Assembly: GCA_019314155.1 (NCBI GenBank)
Contig: JAFCZV010000087.1
Coordinates: 1-12,431, forward strand
Direction: 5' to 3'
Length of the DNA stretch: 12,431 nt
DNA from: Deltaproteobacteria bacterium
Lineage (GTDB): Bacteria; Desulfobacterota; Desulfobacteria; Desulfobacterales; UBA11574
Positions 5,444-12,431 of this stretch are shown one piece after another. Under the pieces are notes generated by a model. It was given only the letters and a program-made list of their open reading frames with translations, searched no databases and was not told where the DNA came from. Position numbers and translations under genes: made by a program. How positions within the stretch are numbered: position 1 is the first letter of the stretch; each line of letters starts with the position of its first letter.

Positions 5444-7534
5444 TCATTTACCAAACTCTCCTTCGCTCAAAGCCTTACTTGACCCCTTGACCCCTTGAAT
5501 CCTTGGACCCTCCTCCAGATGGGGAAATTCGTGTGTCATATGCGGAAGCTGCATGGCCTCCATGAACTGCTTCTGGAAGTCACCCTCCACCGTGAGTTCG
5601 ACGTATTCCACATTGCGGGAACACCAGTTGGCCTCCACGCGTTTTTGAACGTTCAAAAGCGCCGCGCGACACCCGTCTCCGGCTGCATTGCCCACACTCT
5701 GGACCATATCGATCTTGCAGTCCGGAAAGAGACCCATGATCAGGGCCTTTTGGCGATCCACATGGGTCCCGAAAGCGCCGGCGATCTTTACGCAATCCGG
5801 GTTGTCCAGGCCCATGCGACGAAGCATGAGGATGCAGCCGGCATAGAGGGCTCCCTTTGCCAACTGAATCTGCCGGATGTCTTTCTGGGTAATCACAATA
5901 TCCCTATCGATGCTGGAGTCCTCTTTCCAGGCCAGCACAAATTCCGGCTGTTTTGTATCCGGGTTTTTGCGAAAACGATCAGACTTCTGTTCCATATTGA
6001 ATACACCGGTCTTGGTGATAATTCCGGCGCAATAAAGCTCGGCCAGTACGTCAAGGATTCCGGACCCGCAGATGCCCTTGGCCTTCATATCTTTGGCTTC
6101 GGAATATTTTCGCCAGGCATCCCGGCCGATGACCTTATAATTCACTTCGTGGGTTTCCGGATCGATTTCAATCCGTTCAATTGCCCCGGGTGCGGCCCGC
6201 ATGCCGAATGACAACTGGGCTCCCTCCAGTGCCGGACCCGTGGCACAGGAAGAGGATATCAGTTTGTGGCGGTTTCCCAACACCAGCTCACCATTGGTGC
6301 CGATATCAATAATGAGCGCATTCTCATCAGACTTGTAAGGTTCCTCTGCAATCAGGACACCCACGTTATCCGCGCCCACAAACCCCGCCTCTATGGGAAG
6401 CACGAACACATACGATGAGGGGTTGATATTGATACCCAAATCTCGTGTTTTAATGTCTAAGCTGTGGTGAACCACCGGTGGAAAGGGAGCCAGACCCACA
6501 TGTTCCGGATCAAGCTGGAGCAGAATATGATGCATGGCAGTATTGCCCCCCAGGGTTATATCTTCGATGTCTTCCCTGGTCAGACGGAGATAAGTCTTGC
6601 CCTCCTCAGGCACCTCGATCCATTCATCGGAGACCTCTTCACCTTTTTTCTTCTTTTTCTTTTTCTTGGGTGGGTAAGTATTTTTTATGGCCTGGTCGAT
6701 TATCCAGTTAAGTCCCTCAATAATGTCATCGCTCATGCGCTTAAGCCCATCTTCATTCATCATATGAAAGGTAATGCGGGCCATTACGTCTTCGCCGTAC
6801 TTGCACTGGGGATTCATGAGGGAAACCGTGTCGATGACTTCCATAGTTGTCAGATCGCAAAAGTAACCGGCCACCGTGGTGGTTCCGACATCGATTGCTA
6901 TGCCGTATGCTTTTTCGACTTTTCCAGGCCGAAACCGAATGACTTCTTTATCCATCCAGACGCTTACCGTGACTGACCAGTTTCCTTCCCGCAAGGCGTT
7001 GGGCAACTGGCGCAGGGTATAGATATCGGCGGTTAGATCTTTGACGCCGAATTCTCTTTCCAGTCCTCTGCAAACCCTTTCGAAATCTCCGGTGGGCTCC
7101 TCAAAAGTTGGTGGGTTCACCTCCACATAATAAACCTTCACGGCCGGGTTATGCGTTATATGTATATCCCGGGCAGCCTTGCTCACCACCTGTTTGCCGG
7201 CGCGGGATTCTTCAGGCACAAAGACCAGAAGATCCCCTTCCACTTTGGTGACACATCCCAGCCGATGGCCGCTTTCTTTACGTTCGGCTGTGATAAACTC
7301 GTTCTCTTCCTCTTTCCACTCGCTCGTATGAGACATGCCGGATTCGATTCCGAATTTCTCGAACAATCCTTCCTCAATGCGAACAATACACTTTCCACAA
7401 ACTTTTTTCTCCCCGCAGAGAGCCTCAATGTCAACGCCCAGCAATCTCGAAGCCTCAATCAACGTAACGCCTTTAGGGACCAACCCCCGGCTTCCCGAGG
7501 GTTGAAAAATCACCATGGCCTTGTTGTCTTCCAT
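5444..7534 (-). CDS. RACo-type corrinoid reductive activase (2Fe-2S ferredoxin plus ASKHA ATPase)
   Basis: A 696-residue ATP-dependent reactivator of cob(II)alamin in corrinoid methyltransferase systems (RACo/RamA-like role; MtoD/OdmD in O-demethylases). The N-terminal ferredoxin domain has C40, C46 and C49 plus C94, the plant-type 2Fe-2S pattern. A linker domain follows (about 130-205). The DUF4445/ASKHA ATPase part starts at about 209 with AIDVGTTTVAGY, then LGGNTAMHH, IDIGTNGELVLG, CATGPALEGAQ, CGSGILD and AGAFG. Cobalamin that slips to Co(II) is reduced again at ATP cost. ATG at 7534 is chosen: AAAGGAGG lies about 10 nt upstream, and the GTG at 7558 overlaps this ribosome site. Two oddities are a run of eight lysines inside the ATPase domain (residues 290-297) and a C-terminal tail written by 8-bp tandem repeats. 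It lies 101 bp after the corrinoid protein gene, with a hairpin between. Confidence 0.93.
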   Translation of the reverse strand: MEDNKAMVIFQPSGSRGLVPKGVTLIEASRLLGVDIEALCGEKKVCGKCIVRIEEGLFEKFGIESGMSHTSEWKEEENEFITAERKESGHRLGCVTKVEGDLLVFVPEESRAGKQVVSKAARDIHITHNPAVKVYYVEVNPPTFEEPTGDFERVCRGLEREFGVKDLTADIYTLRQLPNALREGNWSVTVSVWMDKEVIRFRPGKVEKAYGIAIDVGTTTVAGYFCDLTTMEVIDTVSLMNPQCKYGEDVMARITFHMMNEDGLKRMSDDIIEGLNWIIDQAIKNTYPPKKKKKKKKGEEVSDEWIEVPEEGKTYLRLTREDIEDITLGGNTAMHHILLQLDPEHVGLAPFPPVVHHSLDIKTRDLGININPSSYVFVLPIEAGFVGADNVGVLIAEEPYKSDENALIIDIGTNGELVLGNRHKLISSSCATGPALEGAQLSFGMRAAPGAIERIEIDPETHEVNYKVIGRDAWRKYSEAKDMKAKGICGSGILDVLAELYCAGIITKTGVFNMEQKSDRFRKNPDTKQPEFVLAWKEDSSIDRDIVITQKDIRQIQLAKGALYAGCILMLRRMGLDNPDCVKIAGAFGTHVDRQKALIMGLFPDCKIDMVQSVGNAAGDGCRAALLNVQKRVEANWCSRNVEYVELTVEGDFQKQFMEAMQLPHMTHEFPHLEEGPRIQGVKGSSKALSEGEFGK
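5479..5510 (-). repeat. Four imperfect 8-bp tandem repeats inside the RACo 3' end
   Basis: On the plus strand the units are TTGACCCC (5479-5486), TTGACCCC (5487-5494), TTGAATCC (5495-5502) and TTGGACCC (5503-5510). They fall in the last codons of the RACo gene and encode part of its non-conserved tail (around GPRIQGVKGSS). Eight is not a multiple of three, so each unit gained or lost would shift the frame of the tail. This looks like a simple-sequence expansion that entered the reading frame. Confidence 0.8.
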
Positions 7535-7576
7535 GCGCTCATATCCTCCTTTTAACACGACCTCAGGTATGGAAAC

Positions 7577-7611
7577 CCGGGCTGCAATCCGCTTAATTCC
7601 AGGCAGCCCGG
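7577..7611 (-). other. Intercistronic hairpin between corrinoid protein and RACo genes
   Basis: A perfect 9-bp stem, CCGGGCTGC (7577-7585) with GCAGCCCGG (7603-7611), has a 17-nt loop and lies in the gap between the two genes. No U-tract follows on the minus strand (it reads GTTTCCATACC), so full termination is unlikely. A processing or partial-attenuation element that lowers expression of the activase relative to the corrinoid protein is plausible, because the activase is needed only in catalytic amounts (inference). Confidence 0.5.
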
Positions 7612-7635
7612 TATTCCAATCCTGTTGATAACAAT

Positions 7636-8307
7636 TTATTCATGCTTTTTCTTTTCATACTCCCTGAGCCGGGCTATCATTTTAATACCTTCCGCCACTG
7701 CATTTCCGGCAGACTCGGCATAACCATCAGCACCAAAAAGTGTGGCCACATCCTGTGTCACCGGTGCTCCGCCCAGCATAATGGCCACATTCGGGTTTTT
7801 GTCCTTGATCATCTTGATGACCTTCTTCATCCCCAGCATGGTGGTGGTCATCATCGCCGACATGGCCACCACATCGGCATCTGTCCGCAACTGCTCCTCC
7901 ACAAAACTTTCAAGGGGAACGTCCCGGCCCAGATCATAGACTTCCCAGCCCGCCACATCAAACATCATCTTCACGAGGTTTTTACCGATGTCATGGACAT
8001 CGCCCTGAATACTGCCGATAACAACCTGCGCTACTGAGCCGCCTTCCGCCTTGGGAACATGAGGTCTCAGAATAGCCAGACCGGCATAAAGGGCGTCTGC
8101 GCACATCAGCACCTCGGGAACGAAATATTCGTGCCGTTCGTAAAGGTCGCCAACGACTTCCATACCGGCAGCCAGTCCGTCCATGATCGCCTCAAGGGCC
8201 AGATACCCATCATCCAGAACCTGCTGGGACGCCTCTTTTACCGGTTCTTCTTGGTAGTCAATTACACCCTGTTTTAAGATCTCAAACAATTCTTCCTTCG
8301 TCGCCAT
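7636..8307 (-). CDS. Corrinoid (B12-binding) methyl-carrier protein, MtvC/MtoC/MtaC-like
   Basis: A 223-residue methyl-carrying corrinoid protein, the normal length for MtaC/MtbC/MtvC-type proteins. The N-terminal helical cap domain covers about 1-90. The Rossmann-like B12 domain follows, with the DxHxxG motif (D103-V-H105-D-I-G108) in GDVHDIGKN, so His105 should be the lower cobalt ligand. SAMMTTT (150-156) and LGGAP (178-182) complete the base-off/His-on site. The Co(I) form takes a methyl group from the substrate methyltransferase and gives it to the MtrH-type enzyme. ATG at 8307 has AGAGGAG about 7 nt upstream. It sits 34 bp after the UroD-type gene and ahead of the RACo activase, the usual order of a three-component methyltransferase operon. 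The identity is clear; the substrate cannot be told from this protein. Confidence 0.95.
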   Translation of the reverse strand: MATKEELFEILKQGVIDYQEEPVKEASQQVLDDGYLALEAIMDGLAAGMEVVGDLYERHEYFVPEVLMCADALYAGLAILRPHVPKAEGGSVAQVVIGSIQGDVHDIGKNLVKMMFDVAGWEVYDLGRDVPLESFVEEQLRTDADVVAMSAMMTTTMLGMKKVIKMIKDKNPNVAIMLGGAPVTQDVATLFGADGYAESAGNAVAEGIKMIARLREYEKKKHE

Positions 8308-8341
8308 ATAGATTCTCCTCTCTTTAATATTTTATTCTTAA

Positions 8342-9421
8342 CTAGATCCTCCCCACCGCCGGAGTAGGTCCGGGTTTATACTCCCTGGCTGTCTTTTCCA
8401 TGGCACGGAAGTTCTCCTCCTTGATATCGGGCCAGAGATCACAACCCGGCCAAACCGCATCAACCAGTCCGTCAATGTTGGTCTTGATACCTTCGACAGC
8501 CTCCTCTACGGTCGTTTCTTCAGCACACGGGAGTTTAAATACGTCATAGTTGCCAAGAATGATCGCATCGTCCCCTAATTTTTTCCGAGCTTCTACCAAA
8601 TCGTTCTTTATGTCAAAGCTGACCGCCTGGCCTCCTGAATCAACAACACACTTCCACATCATCTCGACCAGAGGATCTGTGGATCCACAGATATGCAACA
8701 CCTTGGGAGATTTCCACGCCGCCAAAATTCGCGTCAGCCGGGGCGCAATTAACTCTTTGAAAGTTTTGGGGCTGAGAAGATCCGCCGCCACTCCCGGCTC
8801 CCGCAAGGTGATGAAATCCGCCCCCGCGGCCTGAAGCCCTTTTCCAATCTCGATAATCATGTCCGATAACCGGTCCAGAATGCGTTCCACCTGATCTGTG
8901 TGCTTGAAGACCGCCTTTAGGACCTTGTCCAGTTCTATGGTCTGCCCGCACTGGGTGAAAGGCCCTAATTGCCAGGCGCCCACGGGCAACTCCGGGGCCT
9001 CTTTTTTGCAAATCTTTATGGCCTCGGGAATCAGGGTCATCGGAAAGGTGTCCATGATGTTGTCGATCTGTTCCTGGGTAATTTCAACCTGGTCAACCTC
9101 TGTCCAGTTCTTATACGGGATAGTGGGATACAGGATGTCATCCGAATCCTCATAAAGACTAATCTCGTTGCCCAGGGCCTCGGATTCCCAGCACATGTCA
9201 AAGGGAATCACAATGGAATCCAGGTTGAACATCCTGGCAGACTCAATACCGGCCCAGGCAAGCTTCTCGGCAGATTCCCTGTGGATTGATGCGAATTTGT
9301 AGCCCAGCTTTTTTATTGCCGGTTGGAGCACCATGCCCATCCCTGTAAAAAACGGCATCTTGTCCACCGGTTCACGATCCCAAAAGCGCCTTACTCTTTC
9401 AATAGGACTCAGTTCAGCCAT
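8342..9421 (-). CDS. UroD/MtaA-family corrinoid methyltransferase, MtvB/MtoB-like
   Basis: A 359-residue uroporphyrinogen-decarboxylase-fold methyltransferase. It has the family N terminus SPIERVRRFWDREPVD, the barrel core, His-x-Cys (H243-I-C245) in VLHICGSTDP, and C327 in PGCDLWPD near the C terminus. These are the three positions that bind Zn in MtaA/MtbA. It is not expected to decarboxylate haem precursors; its place between MtrH-type and corrinoid genes points to methyl transfer. In Moorella MtvB and Methermicoccus MtoB, the UroD-fold member demethylates methoxylated aromatics onto the corrinoid protein, so that is the likeliest role here (inference). ATG at 9421 follows AAAAGGAGG closely. 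No MttB- or MtaB-type methyltransferase is in the window, which also favours this protein as the substrate-specific component. Confidence 0.88.
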   Translation of the reverse strand: MAELSPIERVRRFWDREPVDKMPFFTGMGMVLQPAIKKLGYKFASIHRESAEKLAWAGIESARMFNLDSIVIPFDMCWESEALGNEISLYEDSDDILYPTIPYKNWTEVDQVEITQEQIDNIMDTFPMTLIPEAIKICKKEAPELPVGAWQLGPFTQCGQTIELDKVLKAVFKHTDQVERILDRLSDMIIEIGKGLQAAGADFITLREPGVAADLLSPKTFKELIAPRLTRILAAWKSPKVLHICGSTDPLVEMMWKCVVDSGGQAVSFDIKNDLVEARKKLGDDAIILGNYDVFKLPCAEETTVEEAVEGIKTNIDGLVDAVWPGCDLWPDIKEENFRAMEKTAREYKPGPTPAVGRI

Positions 9422-9485
9422 AACTAATGTTCCTCCTTTTTGATTGTACGTCTATGCCTTATAAAACGCCTGTAAACAAAAACCA

Positions 9486-10436
9486 TTACAGCGATTTCAA
9501 CTGTTCGACAAAGTCGGGAAACAGTTTATAAAGCGGATGATTCGGATCCACGGGCATCTTTTTTGTCTCAGCATAAACAGCAGTTGCCAAAAATGCCTCA
9601 GCCGCGGCCACTGCCGGAAAGACTCGCACAGCGCCGCCCATGGGCCCTGAGAAGATCATATCATGGTAGAAAAAGGCCGCAAGGCCTTCCAATGCGCAAT
9701 CGGTCGCTGCCCAACCTTTAAACCCCCAAAGTTCCTTGAACCTTTCTAAATCCATGTAAGAACCGTTGCTCGGTGCACTGGCCGCCGGAAACCCCCACTT
9801 TTCTTTGACCATACGGTTTGCAATGCTGCACATGGCGGTTGCAGGGCCATTCATGACCGAAGTGTCCACAAAGATACTCTCAAAATCAGCGCCCACCTTT
9901 TCAATGACATCCAGCATCTTCTGGGTCCCGGTAATCCGGCCGCTTGGCATCTGGTCCTCCTGGTCAAATGCTACAAGAAGCACATGCTTGACACCCATCT
10001 GGGATATCTCCCGCACCTCTGTCTCTAAGTCCTGTTCCCAGACCGTAAAACTGTTATAAAACATACGATCCAAAAGCCCCTTCTCTGCGCAGTATGCCGC
10101 ACCCGCCAGCTTCGGTTTCAGCATCCAGGCGTCTATACAAAAGGGCATATCACTCACGGAAGTCACGAAATCGATATAGGTTTTGAATTCCGCTCCCGTG
10201 TTGGCCACGATGTCAGCCATGCCCGGCACCCCGGTCTCTTCCGAGAGTTTTTCTTGAGTCTTGAGCATTTCCTCGGCCCGCTTCTCGTCAAATCCCTCCT
10301 TTCTTTTGCCTTCGAATACCCTGTCCCCTTTTTGAAAGATGGAAGAGCAGCACACAGCGGGATACTCTCCAGGCTGTCCCCCAAACTTGACACCCCCTAT
10401 CTCACAAACCTTCTGTTCCGTGCTAAATTGAAACAT
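9486..10436 (-). CDS. MtrH-family methylcorrinoid:tetrahydrofolate methyltransferase, MtvA/MtoA/OdmA-like
   Basis: A 316-residue protein that begins with the MtrH signature (STEQKVCEIGGVKFGGQPGE) and continues with FDEKRAEE, TGVPGMADIVANT, YIDFV and the FYNSF segment (about 126-130), so the whole TIM-barrel methyltransferase is present. MtrH of methanogens moves methyl groups between tetrahydromethanopterin and a corrinoid. Stand-alone bacterial relatives such as MtvA use tetrahydrofolate and feed the acetyl-CoA pathway. No other Mtr subunits are nearby, so it belongs to a soluble system. ATG at 10436 is preceded by AAGGGGGTGG, a usable but not perfect ribosome site. It appears to be the first gene of the operon, after a 120-bp gap, and is followed 64 bp later by the UroD-type gene. 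Confidence 0.92.
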   Translation of the reverse strand: MFQFSTEQKVCEIGGVKFGGQPGEYPAVCCSSIFQKGDRVFEGKRKEGFDEKRAEEMLKTQEKLSEETGVPGMADIVANTGAEFKTYIDFVTSVSDMPFCIDAWMLKPKLAGAAYCAEKGLLDRMFYNSFTVWEQDLETEVREISQMGVKHVLLVAFDQEDQMPSGRITGTQKMLDVIEKVGADFESIFVDTSVMNGPATAMCSIANRMVKEKWGFPAASAPSNGSYMDLERFKELWGFKGWAATDCALEGLAAFFYHDMIFSGPMGGAVRVFPAVAAAEAFLATAVYAETKKMPVDPNHPLYKLFPDFVEQLKSL

Positions 10437-10498
10437 ATACCCACCCCCTTTTTTATTGGAAAAAAGAAAATCCCCTCCAGGTGAAGTTTAACATAATC

Positions 10499-10527
10499 TC
10501 TATATAAGAACTGGGCTTTTCTTGAAA
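10499..10527 (-). promoter_or_regulatory. Weak candidate sigma-70-type promoter ahead of the methyltransferase operon
   Basis: In the 120-bp gap upstream of the MtrH-type gene the minus strand carries TTTCAA, a 17-nt spacer and TATAGA. The -35 matches the consensus at 3 of 6 positions and the -10 at 4 of 6. It would give a leader of roughly 55-60 nt. The evidence is position and a weak match only. I see no clear terminator for the radical SAM gene in this gap, so read-through is possible. Confidence 0.25.
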
Positions 10528-10556
10528 TAGTCTAAAAGATGATTTTTAAGGTAAAA

Positions 10557-12425
10557 TTAGATGATTTTTAATAGTTCAGATTTGTTGATTTTGCCGTAAG
10601 CTGCAATGTTAAGATGGTTTTCCTCTCCTTCTGCGACCATAGATTTAAGTTTCTTTAAGCCTTCCGACGACAAGCTATATTTTTTATTGCTATTTTTTTG
10701 GGCCCATCGATTTTTAATCAGGATTTCAATTACTTCATCAAAACTTCTTGATAAAGTATATTTATAGCCAAAGTTGCCGTACACTTTTCTTAAATTCTCT
10801 GGAATCTTATGAGAGGATTCATTTTTTGACAATAAATTGAGCATTTCCTTTTTATTTAAACCAATGCCTTGATTTTCCAACAAAAGGATTGTCATGTACC
10901 AGATAGATTTGATTTTATGTGTTTTCTTAACTTCTAAACACCAGCTTCTTACTTGTATTAGAATTTGTTTGAGTCTGTTTGCGTCAATGTTATCACCCGG
11001 ATAAGTTTTTACATAAAACGAGGTTGAGATATCCAAAAGCTTGTAGGTTTTCTGTTTAATTTTTTCCATATCCGGGTCATAATTAATATAATCATAGGCT
11101 ATTAAATACGGTTTAAAACCGCCGTTACCATCTATTTTTAATAAGGATGAAGGGATTTTTTTTAAGTTATTTCGAGCCTCAAGAAGCTTATAGAGATCAG
11201 ATCCATATAATGGAAAGGTATAAAGGTGCATATGAACCGTTGACTCTCCGTTTTTTATACATGTCAATGCTAACGTAGCCGTAATTCCACCGTCATCAAT
11301 TGTTGATTCAGGTGAAAACAGTTGAACACTTAATCTTGGCTGTATCCGCGCCTTGCCGAGAATTTCTATGGATTTATTTAATTCAGAAATTGTACAGCCT
11401 CTTCTTAACCTCCTTGAAAGATCCTCGGTTAAAGCGTCGGCCCCAACAAATGCCACCCTAAAATTAGTCTCTCTCATTTTTTTTACTATTTTTTCATTCA
11501 ATCCTTTGGGCCTTAAGAAGCATGAATATATAATTTCTCTGCCAACATCTTTATTTAGAATTTTAAGATAGTTACATATTTTAATAACCCAATCTTCATT
11601 TATATTAAACGTATCATCCCAAATATCGACATATTTTATTTCCGGGTTATTTTTCAAAAAATCACCCAGATCTTTTACAAAGAAACCGCTATGAACAGCA
11701 GAGTGAAAATCTTTTCCAAACTGACTCGCTATTGCACAGAATAAACACCCTCCACGAGCTTTTTTGGCCCATATACACGCTCTCTGAAGCGTTATTGCAA
11801 CAGACTTTTCTCCATACTTCACATAAGCGAAAATATCTTTTTCCGCTAAATCTTCAGAGGAAAAACAAGTAGAAACTAAAGCCTTTCTTTGCGGAAGCCA
11901 GAATACAATGTTCGGGATTTCAAACAATTCTTTTAAAAAATCTTTATCCCATTTTTTTGTCATCGTCGTTTTGCCGAGGAGAGGTAAAAGTGAGGATAAA
12001 ACGCTTTCAGCAGACCCTCTAACAATAAAATCAGGAGCAATATCCACAATTTTATTCACAAAAGCTGAAAATCGATATAACATCAAATTTTTATAATTAT
12101 TAGAGGCTTCATTTCCACCCAGTATAATAGGAGCAGTACTTATGCTTCTTAAACACCACATAACTTTTGGCAAAACAAATAAATTCATGGAATATGGAGC
12201 GGAGATCAAAATGATGTCCGCATCAGAAAATCCTACTTTTTTTAGAAAGTTACCTAAAAAATCGTGACCAATCAAAGTGAGTTCTTCTAAAGAAAAAAAT
12301 ATGCAATCCGCCCCAATAGCCTCCCCGCATAAAGGTTGGCAGCCTAAATCCTCAACGATCTTCTTTAAGGCTGAATATGCCAAGCTAGGCTGTCTTGTAA
12401 GCGTGATTATTCCTATTTTTTTCAT
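10557..12425 (-). CDS. B12-binding domain/radical SAM protein, function unknown
   Basis: A 622-residue protein. Residues 1 to about 190 form a cobalamin-binding-like Rossmann domain (MKKIGIITLT start, ADIILISAPYS, PIILGGNEASNN, DFIVRGSAE). It lacks DxHxxG, as is usual for B12-radical SAM enzymes. The radical SAM domain follows, with C217, C227 and C230 spaced C-x9-C-x2-C instead of CxxxCxxC. WDDTFNINEDW, FVGADALTEDLSRRLRRGC and SVQLFSPEST follow as later barrel strands. The last 120 residues look like a helical, possibly winged-helix, domain. Such enzymes perform radical methylations or other rearrangements; no substrate can be assigned. The ATG lies 6 bp from the window edge, so the ribosome site is out of view, although the N terminus looks natural. 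The gene is much richer in AT than the downstream operon, suggesting a separate origin. It may not belong to the operon. Confidence 0.85.
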   Translation of the reverse strand: MKKIGIITLTRQPSLAYSALKKIVEDLGCQPLCGEAIGADCIFFSLEELTLIGHDFLGNFLKKVGFSDADIILISAPYSMNLFVLPKVMWCLRSISTAPIILGGNEASNNYKNLMLYRFSAFVNKIVDIAPDFIVRGSAESVLSSLLPLLGKTTMTKKWDKDFLKELFEIPNIVFWLPQRKALVSTCFSSEDLAEKDIFAYVKYGEKSVAITLQRACIWAKKARGGCLFCAIASQFGKDFHSAVHSGFFVKDLGDFLKNNPEIKYVDIWDDTFNINEDWVIKICNYLKILNKDVGREIIYSCFLRPKGLNEKIVKKMRETNFRVAFVGADALTEDLSRRLRRGCTISELNKSIEILGKARIQPRLSVQLFSPESTIDDGGITATLALTCIKNGESTVHMHLYTFPLYGSDLYKLLEARNNLKKIPSSLLKIDGNGGFKPYLIAYDYINYDPDMEKIKQKTYKLLDISTSFYVKTYPGDNIDANRLKQILIQVRSWCLEVKKTHKIKSIWYMTILLLENQGIGLNKKEMLNLLSKNESSHKIPENLRKVYGNFGYKYTLSRSFDEVIEILIKNRWAQKNSNKKYSLSSEGLKKLKSMVAEGEENHLNIAAYGKINKSELLKII

Positions 12426-12431
12426 TGGATT

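Noticed and set aside
5495..6211. 238-codon open frame on the plus strand
   Set aside because: It lies entirely antisense to the RACo ATPase domain, whose motifs are clear; no ribosome site and no recognisable domain.
1..12431. CRISPR arrays, tRNA or rRNA genes, insertion sequences, amber (pyrrolysine) methyltransferases
   Set aside because: No regular repeat-spacer pattern, transposase, structural RNA signature or MttB/MtmB/MtbB-like frame was seen on either strand.

Overview
The window is almost entirely one minus-strand gene array from an anaerobic bacterium that lives on one-carbon chemistry. Corrinoid-dependent methyl transfer, cysteine-rich accessory proteins and an apparent selenocysteine codon together suggest a Desulfobacterota (former Deltaproteobacteria) sulfate reducer or a similar acetyl-CoA-pathway anaerobe. 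That assignment is inference, as no marker gene is present. No convincing plus-strand gene was found; plus-strand open frames are shadows of the minus-strand genes.

Layout in transcription order (high to low coordinates). 12425-10557 is an AT-rich gene for a B12-binding/radical SAM protein with an unusual C-x9-C-x2-C cluster motif. After a 120-bp gap comes a corrinoid methyltransferase module: MtrH-type methyltransferase (10436-9486), UroD/MtaA-type methyltransferase (9421-8342), B12-binding corrinoid protein (8307-7636) and RACo-type ferredoxin/ATPase reactivase (7534-5444). This is the gene set of the Mtv/Odm/Mto methoxy-aromatic O-demethylases. A cysteine-rich accessory block follows: a small conserved Cys protein (5412-5089), a DUF2284-type metal-binding protein (5072-4476) and a CobW/COG0523 GTPase (4445-3483). 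Next is a second UroD/MtaA-type protein (3381-2347), then a thioredoxin-like protein (2321-1923), a GC-rich hairpin, a two-CxxC small protein (1679-1377), a small thioredoxin-like disulfide protein (1270-1025) and a second CobW GTPase that is frameshifted and runs off the window edge (1021-<1).

The most interesting point is the second UroD/MtaA-type gene. Its frame is interrupted by TGA at 2448-2446, exactly where the first UroD-type protein has the cysteine of its PGCD motif, the last zinc-ligand position of the MtaA/MtbA family. The frame continues for 32 more family-like codons to TAA. A hairpin with a 6-7 bp upper stem and a GGU loop begins 6 nt after the TGA. This has the layout of a bacterial SECIS, so the gene probably encodes a 344-residue selenoprotein.

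Proposed teamwork (inference): the first UroD-type protein demethylates a methylated substrate onto the corrinoid protein, the MtrH-type protein passes the methyl group to tetrahydrofolate, and the RACo protein rescues oxidised cobalamin. The CobW proteins may deliver Zn or another metal to the thiol/selenol sites of the UroD-type enzymes. The thioredoxin-like proteins may keep those sites reduced or take part in thiol chemistry.
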